Source: JAOUEA01 sp963734685 (GTDB lineage: Bacteria; Actinomycetota; UBA4738; HRBIN12). Taken from it: a stretch of DNA of 64,000 nucleotides. Both the position numbers and the translations under genes were made by a program. The DNA lies in NCBI GenBank assembly GCA_963734685.1, contig CAVTIC010000007.1, forward strand, positions 1,280,532-1,344,531, read 5' to 3'. Each line of letters starts with the position of its first letter. The first letter of the stretch is position 1. The notes beneath the pieces were generated by a model, which worked only from the letters and a program-made list of their open reading frames with translations, had not been told where the DNA came from and ran no database searches. Positions 54,130 through 63,002 of the stretch are shown piece by piece.

Positions 54130-55031
54130 ACACCTGACTCCCAACCCTCTCCCATCAAACTCCATGGCCGCTCGCTCACTCGCGTCCTCGTCGCGCAGGC
54201 CTGGCTGCCCGTCGACGGTCAGCCCAGCGACCGCGTCCTCGAGCGTGAGGCTACCGTCGGCGCCGATCGCCTTGCGCGAGACTGCCCCGTCGGCAAAGTT
54301 CGTCGTGAACGCGTACTTACCGTTGTTGGAGATCACGGCCCAGCAGATCTCGCTTCGGCCGTTCCCGACGCTGGCCGTGATCGGGGCAATGGGGTCGCCC
54401 GCTTCGCGGTAGCCAGAAGCCGCGGCGGCGCCCTTCTCGGCGCGGAACGCCTCGGTCACGACGAGGGTGCCGTCGGAAGAGATCGCGAACCCGTATGGCG
54501 TGGCGCCCTGGGAGTCGATCGTGCGCGCGGCGCCGAGCGACCAGTCCATGCCGAACGCATAGGACAAGAGCTTGTCGCCGCCGCGCTCGCTCACGATCAG
54601 TGCGCGCCCGTCGGGCGTGAAGCCAACCTGCGCATCGGGCGTGGACAGCGTTGCCGACGCGCCCTCAATCGGCACCAGGTCGCAGTCGATCAGGCGGAAG
54701 CCGTTGATCCGAGCGTCGCCCGTGGCGAGCACGAACACGAGCCCGTCGTGTTCCGCGACGCTCCACGGCGCCCGCAGGGAGCGTCTTGGTGAGCGCCCGC
54801 ATCGCACGCTCGAGCGAGAACACGCTCACGTCGTTGCTGGCCACGGTTCGTCACCAGCAGGTGGCGGCGGTTCCGCGTCAGCGTGACCGAGCCTTGCGAC
54901 GGCGAGTGGGCCTCGTCGCTGCCTGCACCGCCGGTCGCGAACGTTCCCGCCTGCGTGAACATGCCCGCGGCGTCGCGAGGGAGCGCGTCAAACCGAGTTG
55001 GCCGAGCTCGAGGCTCGGCTTGGCGGCGCAT
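54130..55031 (-). pseudogene. Decayed lactonase/YVTN-type beta-propeller gene
   Basis: Two frames join into a 6-phosphogluconolactonase-like propeller: GTFATGGAGSDEAHSPSQGS and LTRNRRHLLVTN first, then after frame changes near 54870 and 54790 SVAEHDGLVFVLATGDARIN, VGFTPDGRALIVSERGGDKL and YGFAISSDGTLVVTEAF. The last blade is lost near 54190 (LTVDGQPGLRDED then nonsense). At least three frame faults and truncated ends make it non-functional as it stands. Confidence 0.75.
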
Positions 55032-55034
55032 GCG

Positions 55035-56078
55035 TCACTCCGCCATCGCTCCGCGCAAGGGAGCGGTCGCGAACGAGGCCATGCCCTCGCGGAATCCCAC
55101 CCGCGCGCGGAAGCCCAGCACTCGCTCCGCCTTCTCGGGTGAGGCGAAGACGTGCCGTACGTCGCCCAACCGACCACCGCCCACGATCCTCGGTCTGAGC
55201 GAGCCGCCGCCGAACGCATCAGCGAGCGCCTCAGCCATCTCTCCCACGGTGTGAGCATGAGGACTCGCGATGTTGAACGCCCCGTCGGCTCCAGCCTCGA
55301 TCGCGAGCACGTTCGCCGCCGCGACGTCGCCAGCGTGCACGAAGTTTCGCCATTGCTTCCCGTCTTCGTAGACCTCTGGGGCCTCCCCGCGCTCCAATGC
55401 GCTGCGGAACATGCTCGCGACGCCGGCGTAGGGCGTGTCTCGAGGCATGCGTGGCCCGTAGACGTTGTGATAGCGCAGGGCGGCGACGCGCGAACCGTGC
55501 TCGCGGGCGTACGCCGCGCTCAGGTGCTCCTGGTGCACCTTCGTGGCCGCATAGACGTTCCTCGGATCGAAGCGCGCGTCCTCGGGCACGGGCTGGGGCT
55601 CGAGGGCCTCGCCGCACCTCGGGCACGGCGGTTCGTACCGTCCAGTCGCGAGGTCCTCGGGTCGTCGAGGATCCGCGCGCACGAGACCGTGCGCCCTGCA
55701 TCGGTACCGGCCCTCGCCATAGACGACCATGCTGCTCGCGAGCGCGATCGGGCCCGTGAACGAGCGATCGTGCAGGGCGCGCAGCAGCACCGCCGTGCCG
55801 AGGTCGTTGTGCGAGACGAAGCCCGGCGCATCGGCGAAGTCCATCCCGAGGCCCACCATCGCCGCCTGATGGCTCACCGCATCGATCGACGTCGAGGCCG
55901 CCCGCATCGCGTCGAGATCGCGAGTGTCGGCCTCGATCCCCACGACGCCCGGACGTCGCCACGCATCGTGATCACGGGGCGCACGATCGAGGGCGACGAC
56001 CTCGTGTCCAGCTGCCAGGAGAGCGTCGACGACGTGGGACCCGATGAAGCCGGCGGCGCCCGTCACGAGGATGCGCAT
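55035..56078 (-). CDS. NAD-dependent sugar-nucleotide epimerase/dehydratase with zinc-ribbon insert
   Basis: A 347-residue extended SDR. The cofactor motif is TGAAGFIGSHV and the catalytic YxxxK is in NVYAATKVHQE. An insert between them has a cysteine pair PCPRCGEAL with an upstream Cys in RYRCRAHG, suggesting a small metal ribbon that ordinary GalE-like enzymes lack. ATG 56078 has AAGGAG eight bases upstream. It follows the GT-C-like gene by 34 bp and may supply a sugar donor to that cluster. Confidence 0.88.
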   Translation of the reverse strand: MRILVTGAAGFIGSHVVDALLAAGHEVVALDRAPRDHDAWRRPGVVGIEADTRDLDAMRAASTSIDAVSHQAAMVGLGMDFADAPGFVSHNDLGTAVLLRALHDRSFTGPIALASSMVVYGEGRYRCRAHGLVRADPRRPEDLATGRYEPPCPRCGEALEPQPVPEDARFDPRNVYAATKVHQEHLSAAYAREHGSRVAALRYHNVYGPRMPRDTPYAGVASMFRSALERGEAPEVYEDGKQWRNFVHAGDVAAANVLAIEAGADGAFNIASPHAHTVGEMAEALADAFGGGSLRPRIVGGGRLGDVRHVFASPEKAERVLGFRARVGFREGMASFATAPLRGAMAE

Positions 56079-56112
56079 CGACACCGCTCCTTACCGGTCG
56101 CCGCGACCGCGA

Positions 56113-57447
56113 TCACCACGGTGCCAGCACCAGCCATTGCACCGCGAGGGCCCAGGCGGCCTGCCCCGCGAGCCATGCACGCCGCCCTCGAACCGAAGAT
56201 CGCGAGAACGCCGCCGCTGCAGCGACCACGATCCATGGCAGGAAGGGCAACCAGATCCGCTCCACCTCGGCCTTCGACAGACCCGAGACGTCGGCGATCG
56301 CGATCGCGATCAGGGCGCCCATAGCCAGCGCCAACAGGCGTCGGTCGTGGAGCCTCGAGAGACCGACCCAGACGGCTGGACCGACGACGACGGCGGCCGC
56401 CGCGATGTTCGCCACCAGGAAGTACGGATATGGCCGGACCCGAGCGATGCTCTGCGCGTAGGCCTCACGCGTGGCGCCGAGCCCGTCGATCCACCAGAAG
56501 CCCCCGGCAGCCGCGAACCCCACGGCCGCGAGGACCGGGAGCGCCGTGAGCATCAGCGGTCGCACCGACCGGCGGTCGACGGCTACCGCCGCCGGCACAC
56601 ACGCGAGCAGCACCAGGCCGTACGACAGGAAGATCCCCACCGCCCAGGCCACACCCGACGCCAGGCCGAGCACGTCGGACCGCCGCACGATCGCCAACAC
56701 CGTCAGGCTCGCCGCCCACGCCCCTACCCCGAGGAAGATAGCGTCGCCCGACGACCAGGCGATCGCGATCGGGGAGCACACGAGGAACGGAGCCGCACCC
56801 CGGGCGACGCGTTCCCCGGCGACGGCCCGGGCCGCGAGCATGACGGCTGGCACCGACGAGGCCCCGGCGACGTGTTCCACCGCCGCCAGCCACCCCGGCG
56901 TGGCCAGACCGACGCCACGGGCTCCGAGCAGGAGCAGCACCAAGCCGGGAGGGTGGGCCCGCACGTGGGTCGGGAACTCGCCGGGCGTCTCCACGAGGGC
57001 GCGTAGGAACGCGCCGACATCATGGACGCGCGGGAGCACGGCGAGGTAGTCGATCGGGGCGGACGGAGAGCGCGTCAACCCAGCCGTGCCGTCCCACAGC
57101 GCCAGCGCGACCGACCAGGCCAGCGCGGCCGCGAACGATGCCCACAGCAGGCGACGCCAGGTGAGGGTGCGGACGAGGTGGTCGGCGCCGGCGACGACGC
57201 CAGCTGCGAGCGTCAGTGCCATGACCGACCACCACGACCCTCGTGGATCGACGTTGCCGGTGAGTGGCGGTGCGTTCACGGCCATGTGATGACCGCGCCA
57301 CTGCAGCCATCGCCCCCAGGTGTGCGTCATCGCGATCAAGGTCACGCCGATCCCGAGTGCGATCGGCGTCGCACGGTCGCGCCCTGAGAAGGTCTCCCGC
57401 ACGGACGTCGACGGCGGAGCGCTCCGATCGAGCACGGCGCAACTCAT
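56113..57447 (-). CDS. Multi-pass membrane protein, GT-C (mannosyltransferase-like)
   Basis: A 444-residue integral membrane protein with about 10-12 helices. After a short polar N-terminus, an external loop carries HAHPPGL-like polar residues (RAHPPGLVLLLLGA). GT-C glycosyltransferases use polyprenyl-phosphate sugars and have this shape, but the catalytic acidic pair is not certain. ATG 57447 overlaps the previous stop by 4 bp. It belongs to the coupled run from 60.6 to 56.1 kb. Confidence 0.72.
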   Translation of the reverse strand: MSCAVLDRSAPPSTSVRETFSGRDRATPIALGIGVTLIAMTHTWGRWLQWRGHHMAVNAPPLTGNVDPRGSWWSVMALTLAAGVVAGADHLVRTLTWRRLLWASFAAALAWSVALALWDGTAGLTRSPSAPIDYLAVLPRVHDVGAFLRALVETPGEFPTHVRAHPPGLVLLLLGARGVGLATPGWLAAVEHVAGASSVPAVMLAARAVAGERVARGAAPFLVCSPIAIAWSSGDAIFLGVGAWAASLTVLAIVRRSDVLGLASGVAWAVGIFLSYGLVLLACVPAAVAVDRRSVRPLMLTALPVLAAVGFAAAGGFWWIDGLGATREAYAQSIARVRPYPYFLVANIAAAAVVVGPAVWVGLSRLHDRRLLALAMGALIAIAIADVSGLSKAEVERIWLPFLPWIVVAAAAAFSRSSVRGRRAWLAGQAAWALAVQWLVLAPW

Positions 57448-57906
57448 CGACCGTCGCCTTGGCGGACGAACGCGACCGCCAGCGCGATGACCCACACCCA
57501 CGCCAGCACCACGAGCAGGCCGAAACCGTACGGGCGGGGCAGGAAACTCGGGTTGTCGGGCTGCACGCCCCACCCCGCGACGAAGGGCACCGAGAACCCC
57601 GCCACGATCGCGCTCACGGCGAGAGCACCGAACAGCACACCGCGGATCGGGCGCGGCGCGACCGACCGGAGCAGCCACGCCGCAACGATCACGGCCGGCG
57701 CGAGCAGCAGATCGTGGACGATCGCCAGACCGACGAAGAACACCGCGAAGTTCGTGGGGTCGGTCGCGGCGGCCCTCGCGAAAAGACTGACTCAGGCCGA
57801 AGCCCATGCAGCCGCCGCCGACCGCGAGGCAGGTCCAGAACAGCGGACCGTACCGACTCGTCTGCTCGGTCGACTCGGCGCTGGGAGGCCGGAGCTCGCC
57901 GCTCAC
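57444..57906 (-). CDS. Membrane protein of the coupled cluster, one frameshift near 57785
   Basis: Joined across one frame change it is about 154 residues: N-terminal VSGELRPPSAESTEQ and a first helix (FWTCLAVGGGCMGFGLS), then FAVFFVGLAIVHDLLLAP, VIVAAWLLRSVAPR, VSAIVAGFSVPFVAGWG and a final helix. A TTTT run at the break makes a sequencing or slippage error likely. GTG 57906 overlaps the molybdopterin gene stop, and its stop overlaps the GT-C-like start. Unknown function. Confidence 0.68.
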
Positions 57907-59099
57907 GACACCACCACCCTCGTGACCCACTTCGTCTGCTGAACGCCCGGACGGTTCGGCCCGATCAAGCGCAACGGGAACCCGTGATCGATGTGCAGCG
58001 GCGCTCCGTTCAGCTCGACGGCGAGCAGCGTGTCGGCGTCGGCGATCTGGCCGGGCTCAAGCTCGCTCGACGCGTATGCGGCGCCGGGACGCTGCAACGA
58101 CTCGATCGTCGCCGACGCCCCGGGCATCGCCCCTGCGAGCGCGAGCAGATCGCGGACCGGCACCCCGCGCCACTGGCCCGAGGCGCTCCACCCGTCGACG
58201 CACGCGATCACGAGGTCGGCGCCGCGAAGCGGCAGCGCGGTGAGGTCGGGGAGGGACAGGTGGAGCGGCGTCGCGACCGCACCCTCCACGGCCAGGTGCC
58301 ATGCGTCGTCCGTCGCGGCCTCGACGATCCCCGCCGAGGCGGCTGTCTTGTTCACCGGCACACCCTGGGGCCCTGCGCGGGGGTCCCTCGGCGCGAGCAC
58401 GGAGATCGACGCCAAGGGGCGCACGGTCTGCCCGGCGGTCGCGAGCCACAGTGCCGCGGCGCCTCCGAAGGCGGCCCCGAAGAACCCGCGCCTCGACAGG
58501 CTCCCCCATCCTCGCTCGGCGGCGAGGGAGTCAGCGTCGAGCTCGGGGGATCTGGTTGAGAGCGCGAGGCGAGCAGCTCCCGCCTTGGCACCCACGTGCA
58601 CGATCAGGGCGCCGATCGTGATCCACGCGGCCGCGTAGTGGGCCGGGGGGAACGAGAAACTCCACGGGAACCACCTCGCGATCGATCCCACGCCGGTGAA
58701 GAGGAGGAACAGCGATCCCCCGACGAGCAGCAGCAACGCGAGGCGCTCGACCGCGTGGGCGAGGCTGCGCAGTGGCGGCCACGTCCAAAACCGCGGGTAC
58801 ACCGTCCAGAGCTTCGCGAGCAGCAACGGGATCGAGGCGATACCGGTGCTCACGTGCACGCCCTGCGTCACGCGGTAGACCCAGGTGGGACGAGCAGGCC
58901 ACGCGAAGAATGAAGGTGGATGCTGGATCATGTGGGAGAGGAAGCCCGTCACGAAGCACACCGTGAACGTCGTTCCGAGCGCGATCCCGAGCACCGACGC
59001 CACCCGCACCGAGTGCAGAGGGCTCCGGAACGCCCCCTCCCGGAACGGCCCGACCCTCGGAGGCGCGAACCGCTTCAGGTGGGAAAGACCCTCGCTCAT
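57903..59099 (-). CDS. Membrane cytochrome b-like/molybdopterin oxidoreductase fusion
   Basis: A 398-residue protein. The N-terminal ~190 residues form a multi-helix b-type cytochrome-like domain with His residues in helices (TGFLSHMIQH, QGVHVSTGIA, GALIVHVGA). A twin-arginine-like segment follows internally (SRRGFFGAAFGG), then a sulfite-oxidase-like Mo-cofactor domain with the metal-ligating Cys in LVIACVDGWSASGQWRG. This resembles self-contained membrane-bound molybdoenzymes that pass electrons to the quinone pool. ATG 59099 overlaps the methyltransferase stop by 4 bp. Substrate unknown. Confidence 0.86.
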   Translation of the reverse strand: MSEGLSHLKRFAPPRVGPFREGAFRSPLHSVRVASVLGIALGTTFTVCFVTGFLSHMIQHPPSFFAWPARPTWVYRVTQGVHVSTGIASIPLLLAKLWTVYPRFWTWPPLRSLAHAVERLALLLLVGGSLFLLFTGVGSIARWFPWSFSFPPAHYAAAWITIGALIVHVGAKAGAARLALSTRSPELDADSLAAERGWGSLSRRGFFGAAFGGAAALWLATAGQTVRPLASISVLAPRDPRAGPQGVPVNKTAASAGIVEAATDDAWHLAVEGAVATPLHLSLPDLTALPLRGADLVIACVDGWSASGQWRGVPVRDLLALAGAMPGASATIESLQRPGAAYASSELEPGQIADADTLLAVELNGAPLHIDHGFPLRLIGPNRPGVQQTKWVTRVVVS

Positions 59100-59734
59100 C
59101 GTGCGTCGAGTCGTGCGAACCACCGCCCCTCATCCGGCCAGGCCGCGATCGGCTGGAGGCCCGCCGGACCCGCAAGCTCACCGAGCCCGTCGACCCCCAC
59201 CAGCGCCCATGGGAACCACTCGGTCGCCGCGCCGTCGAGCTCCGCGCATACGCTCAACCGCTCGGTCGCCACGCCTGGGCCTTCCACCTCGACGAGGGCT
59301 CGGCCGCCGGGTCGCAAGAGCTCGCGGACCCGACGGAGGAGCCGGGCGGGATCGCCACCGATCCCGACGTTGCCGTCGAGCAGCAGCGCCGTGCCCCACC
59401 GACCCTCGCTCGGGAGGCGATCGAAGACCGAGCGATGCGTCACGGCGGCACCGCGCGCGCGAGCGACGGCCACGGCGGTCGCGGACGAGTCTACGCCGAG
59501 TGCGGTGATGCCCGAGCGAGCGAGGGCAACGGTGTGCCTGCCGGGTCCGCAACCGAGGTCGATCGCGGGCGCCAGGGCCAATCGCAGCAACCGCGACTCC
59601 TCGACCAGCGGGTCGCACCACCATCGGTCGGTCGACAACGCGAACGTCCGTCCGCAACTCGACCGCAGGGTCGTGCCGGCCGAACGGGAGGCGACGGTGG
59701 CCCCGTGGGCCACGCTCCACGCCGTGGCGCTCAT
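59096..59734 (-). CDS. Class I SAM-dependent methyltransferase
   Basis: A 212-residue methyltransferase with the SAM motif AIDLGCGPGRHTVALARSG near residue 58 and LLLDGNVGIGGD as motif IV region. A preceding WWCDP box may form part of the acceptor site. ATG 59734 overlaps the DUF2064 stop by 4 bp. It acts probably on a product of the glycosyltransferase-like neighbours. Confidence 0.87.
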   Translation of the reverse strand: MSATAWSVAHGATVASRSAGTTLRSSCGRTFALSTDRWWCDPLVEESRLLRLALAPAIDLGCGPGRHTVALARSGITALGVDSSATAVAVARARGAAVTHRSVFDRLPSEGRWGTALLLDGNVGIGGDPARLLRRVRELLRPGGRALVEVEGPGVATERLSVCAELDGAATEWFPWALVGVDGLGELAGPAGLQPIAAWPDEGRWFARLDAR

Positions 59735-60377
59735 GCCATCGCCCCTGCTGCAGTGTGGATCGCGATCCCGCTCATCGCGACGGCCTGCGCGAACCGTGAT
59801 CGTGGGGTCGACGCGGCCACCGCGACCGCGTCGGGCGCAGTGTCGACGTCGCGCATTGGAGTGAGCTCGTCGACGACTAGCCCAGCGAACGCAGCCGAGC
59901 CCATTGTCTCTCGAACGTGCCGTCGCTGCTCATCGGGACTCCCTCGAACACTTTCGGATCCGGCCTGCGCAGTCCGATGGCCCACCAGCCTCCGTCGAGG
60001 GCCGGTCCGATCACGGCATCGACGCCGGGAGCCGCGAGGCGGACGCAGGCGCCGGTCAGCCGAGCGAGGCTCACATGCGGGGTGTCCATGCCGATCAGGA
60101 GCGCGGGTCCCCCCACGTCGTCGAAGGCCGCGGCGATCCTCGCCGCGAGGCCGTCGCCGCGCTGCGGGATCACGAGGACGCCTTCAGGCAGCCAGGCGCC
60201 CGCCTCGCCGTCGAGCGCAACGACCGGCCGGACGCCCGCGATAGAACGGACCGTATCGAGCGTGTCAGCGATCGAGGCCTCGGCGATCGAGGCCGCCTCA
60301 TCCAGCGAGCAGGGCGGGCACAGTCGCGCTTCGACGCGACCCGGCACGGGCGCCTTCGCGATCACGATCAGGTGCAC
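59731..60377 (-). CDS. DUF2064 GT-A-like nucleotidyl/glycosyltransferase, one frameshift near 59880
   Basis: About 215 residues. It starts VHLIVIAKAPVPGRVEARLC, the typical DUF2064 N-terminus, with LIGMDTPHV and GPALDGGWWAIGLR. A TAG interrupts at 59877-59879, but the next frame continues with the family tail VVDELTPMRDVDTAPDAVAV and stops in the overlap with the methyltransferase start. One base of insertion or loss near 59880 explains it. It is linked to sugar transfer in clusters of unknown product. Confidence 0.75.
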
Positions 60378-60630
60378 CGCATCACCCGCACGAGGTCGCG
60401 TGATGCGCGCGCCGTGCCGCGCACCGTGCCCGTCACCTTGCTCGTGCCGACCCGGGCGAGGTATTGCACCGGCACCTCGACGATCGCCACCCGGCACGAC
60501 CGGCCGCGAGCACCGATCCGAACGGCCACCCGAAGCGGCGGTCGCGCAGCCCGAGATCGAGGAGGGCGGTCCGCGCGCGGCCCGCATCGGGCCGGCGTCG
60601 CGCAGGGGCACCCCGACCCGGCGGCCCCAT
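60368..60630 (-). pseudogene. C-terminal fragment of a GT2 glycosyltransferase at a contig join
   Basis: Frames carry LRDAGPMRAARG, then LLDLGLRDRRFGWPFG, then VAIVEVPVQYLARVGTSKVT and RGTARASRDLVRVMR. Together they form the C-terminal part of a dolichyl-phosphate-mannose-synthase-like family 2 glycosyltransferase. Two frame changes occur in 200 bp, and the N-terminal ~150 residues are missing because unrelated sequence starts near 60630. The end overlaps the DUF2064 start, so the family pairing is natural. Confidence 0.7.
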
Positions 60631-60640
60631 GTCGCCGATC
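60620..60640. other. Probable chimeric junction
   Basis: On the minus strand, a binding-lipoprotein frame (EVQIGDMG) runs directly into a glycosyltransferase frame (GVPLRDAGPMRA) near 60630. Both genes are cut mid-domain here. Left of it genes are actinobacterial and mostly clean; right of it they are betaproteobacterial-like and frame-broken. Confidence 0.75.
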
Positions 60641-60879
60641 TGCACCTCGCGCTGCGTCATGGCGTTCACCATGTCGGTGCCGGTGTTGACGACCTTGAGC
60701 TTGAGATCGATGCCGTGGCGCCTGAACAATCCCTTTTCGACGCCGACGAACATCGGCAGGTGACCGAAGTTGCTGCCGATTACCGCCTCGAGCGCGACCG
60801 GCGGCTCGGGCGTCGTAGCGCACCCCGTGCCGAGCAGCATTCCCGACAACGCCGTTACCGCCAGCTTGCGCAGCGACAT
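60632..60879 (-). CDS. NMT1/SsuA-type ABC substrate-binding lipoprotein, N-terminal fragment
   Basis: About 82 residues before the join. A lipoprotein signal (KLAVTALSGMLLGTGC) is followed by SNFGHLPMFVGVEKGLFRRH and VVNTGTDMVNAMTQREVQIG, the start of a nitrate/sulfonate/pyrimidine-precursor binding protein. The rest is missing at the junction near 60630. Style and neighbours suggest a betaproteobacterium. The specific ligand is unknown. Confidence 0.75.
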
Positions 60880-60982
60880 ATGCCCCTCCCGCGATTGGCA
60901 ACCGCATCATTATGCGCCGATGCCGGCCTGCCGCCGCCGCGACATCGCTTATAATTCCAGCCCCGCTGACACGCCTTTTTCC

Positions 60983-62888
60983 GTGAGCAAGAACGTTTTC
61001 TACGAGGAGGAAGGCGACTTCAAGGTCGGCGCCGTGCTCGCCGACAACGACACCTCGCTGCAGGTCGAGGCGCCGCACGGCAAGCGCTCGAAGATCAAGG
61101 CGGCGAACGTGCTGTCCGCTTCGAGCGGCGGCGGGCTCGGGAGTTCATGGCCGAGGCGCACGAAGCTCGCGGACGACATCGACGTCGATTTTCTGTGGCA
61201 GTGCTGCGGCGCGGAGGAGTTCGCGTTCGATGCGCTGGCCGCGAGTACTTCGGCCGTGCGCCCGCGCCGATCGAAGCCGCCGGCGCTCTCGCTCAAGCTC
61301 CACGGCGCGCCGATGTACTTCTACAAGAAGGGCAGGGGCCGCTACAAGGCGGCGCCCCGAGGCGGCGCTCAAGGCCGCGCTCGCGCGCGTCGAGCGCAAG
61401 CGCCTGCAGGCGGAGCAGCAGGCGCGCTACGTCGGCGCAGCTTGACGGAAGGCAGGCTGCCCGCCCGAGTTCGCGCGCGCTGCTCGACCAGCTGCTCTAC
61501 GCGCCGGACCACAACACGAGTCGAGTGGAAGGCGCTCGAGGAGGCGGCGACGCTCGCTGAAGCTCACGCCCGCGCGCCTGATCGAGCGCTGCGGCGCGGC
61601 TGCCGTCATCGCACGACTACCACCTCAACCGCTTCCTGTTCGAGCATTTTCCGCGCGGCGCGGCGTTTCCCGCCGCGCGGGCTGCCGGCACGCGCCGACG
61701 ACCTGCCGCTCGCGCGAGGTCGCGCGCGTTCAGCATCGACGACATCACCACCACCGAGATCGACGACGCGTTCTCGGTGACGCCGCTCGCGAACGGCAAC
61801 ATCGCGCGTCGGCATCCACATCGCCGCGCCCGCGCTCGGCGTCGCGCCCGGCTCGCCGCTCGATGCGGCGGCGCGCGAGCGCCTGTCCACGGTCTATTTT
61901 CCCGGCGGCAAGATCACCATGCTGCCGGACGCGGTGATCGACGCGCTACACGCTCGGCGAGCGGCGCGACCCGCCCGCGCTGTCGCTGTACGTGGAGATC
62001 GACGCCCGACTTCGGCATCGTGTCGGCCGCCGACGCCGCGTCGAGCGCGTGCGCCATCGCCGCCAACCTGCGCCACGACGCGCTGGATCCGGTCGTGCAC
62101 GAAGGCGGCGTTCGAGCGCGGCGCGGTGGACCACCCGCTGCGGACGCGAGCTGTCGACGCTGTGGCGCTTCGCGCGCGCGCTGGAAGCGGCGCGCGGGCG
62201 GGGACGACGAGGAGCGGAGGCGCGGCCCGAATACAGCTTCTATGTCGAGAACGACCGGGTGCGCATCGTGCGCGCGGCTGCGCGGCACGCCGGTCGACAA
62301 GCATCGTCTCCGAGCTCATGATCCACGTGAACGCGCGTGGGGGCGGAGCCTCGCGGCGCGCGACGCCGCGGCGATCTACCGCGTGCAGGCGGGCGGCAAG
62401 GTGCGCATGAGCACGGTGCCGGCGGCGCACGAGGGACTCGGCGTGGAAGGTACGCCTGGGCGAGCTCGCCGCTGCGGCGCTACGTCGACCTCGTGAACCA
62501 GCGCCAGTTGATCGGCGCTCGCGCGCGGGACGCCCCGCCCCACGCGCAGGGCGACGAGGCGCTGCTCACCGCCATGCGCGATTTCGAGCTCGCCTACGAC
62601 GCCTACGCCGAGTTCCAGCGCACGATGGAGCGCTACTGGTGCCTGCGCTGGCTCATGCAGGAGAGGCGGCGAGCACGGCGGCGGCAACGGTCCTGCGCGA
62701 GAACCTGGTGCGCTTCGACCGAGCTGCCGCTCGTCGCGCGCGTCCCGTCGCTGCCGGCGCTCGCACCGGGCACGCAGGTCGAGGTGGCGATTTCGCGCAT
62801 CGACCTGCTGGAGCTCACGTTTCACTGCGAGTTCGCGGGCATCAGGAATCCGGCAGCGCTCGCGCCAACCGGCTCATACTTTGTGTAA
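60983..62888 (+). pseudogene. RNB-domain exoribonuclease (RNase II/R family), many frameshifts
   Basis: Frames joined across at least ten breaks give a ~630-residue RNase II-like enzyme: VFYEEEGDFKVGAVLADND, DDIDVDFLWQCCGAEEFAFD, LHGAPMYFYKKGRGRYK, then the RNB active-site region SIDDITTTEIDDAFSVTPLA with its Asp cluster, YFPGGKITMLPDAVIDA, and the C-terminal YAWASSPLRRYVDLVNQRQL. Most breaks are single-base insertions every 50-100 bases, and the protein-level sequence is otherwise well conserved. This looks like sequencing error over a real gene. GTG 60983 to TAA at 62886-62888. Confidence 0.8.
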
Positions 62889-63002
62889 GCGCGGAACCAC
62901 CCTAACCGCGGCAACATTTCGATATTCGACTTTAATACTAATACTCTGCAAATACCTATAGTAAAAAGGTTTTTATATGCAAAGCGGTCGGGCTTAGCTA
63001 CA
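62889..63002 (+). promoter_or_regulatory. AT-rich promoter region upstream of tonB-like gene
   Basis: A clear drop in GC (for example ATTCGACTTTAATACTAATA and TAGTAAAAAGGTTTTTATAT) between two GC-rich genes. It probably holds the promoter of the following gene; no single -35/-10 pair stands out. Confidence 0.45.
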
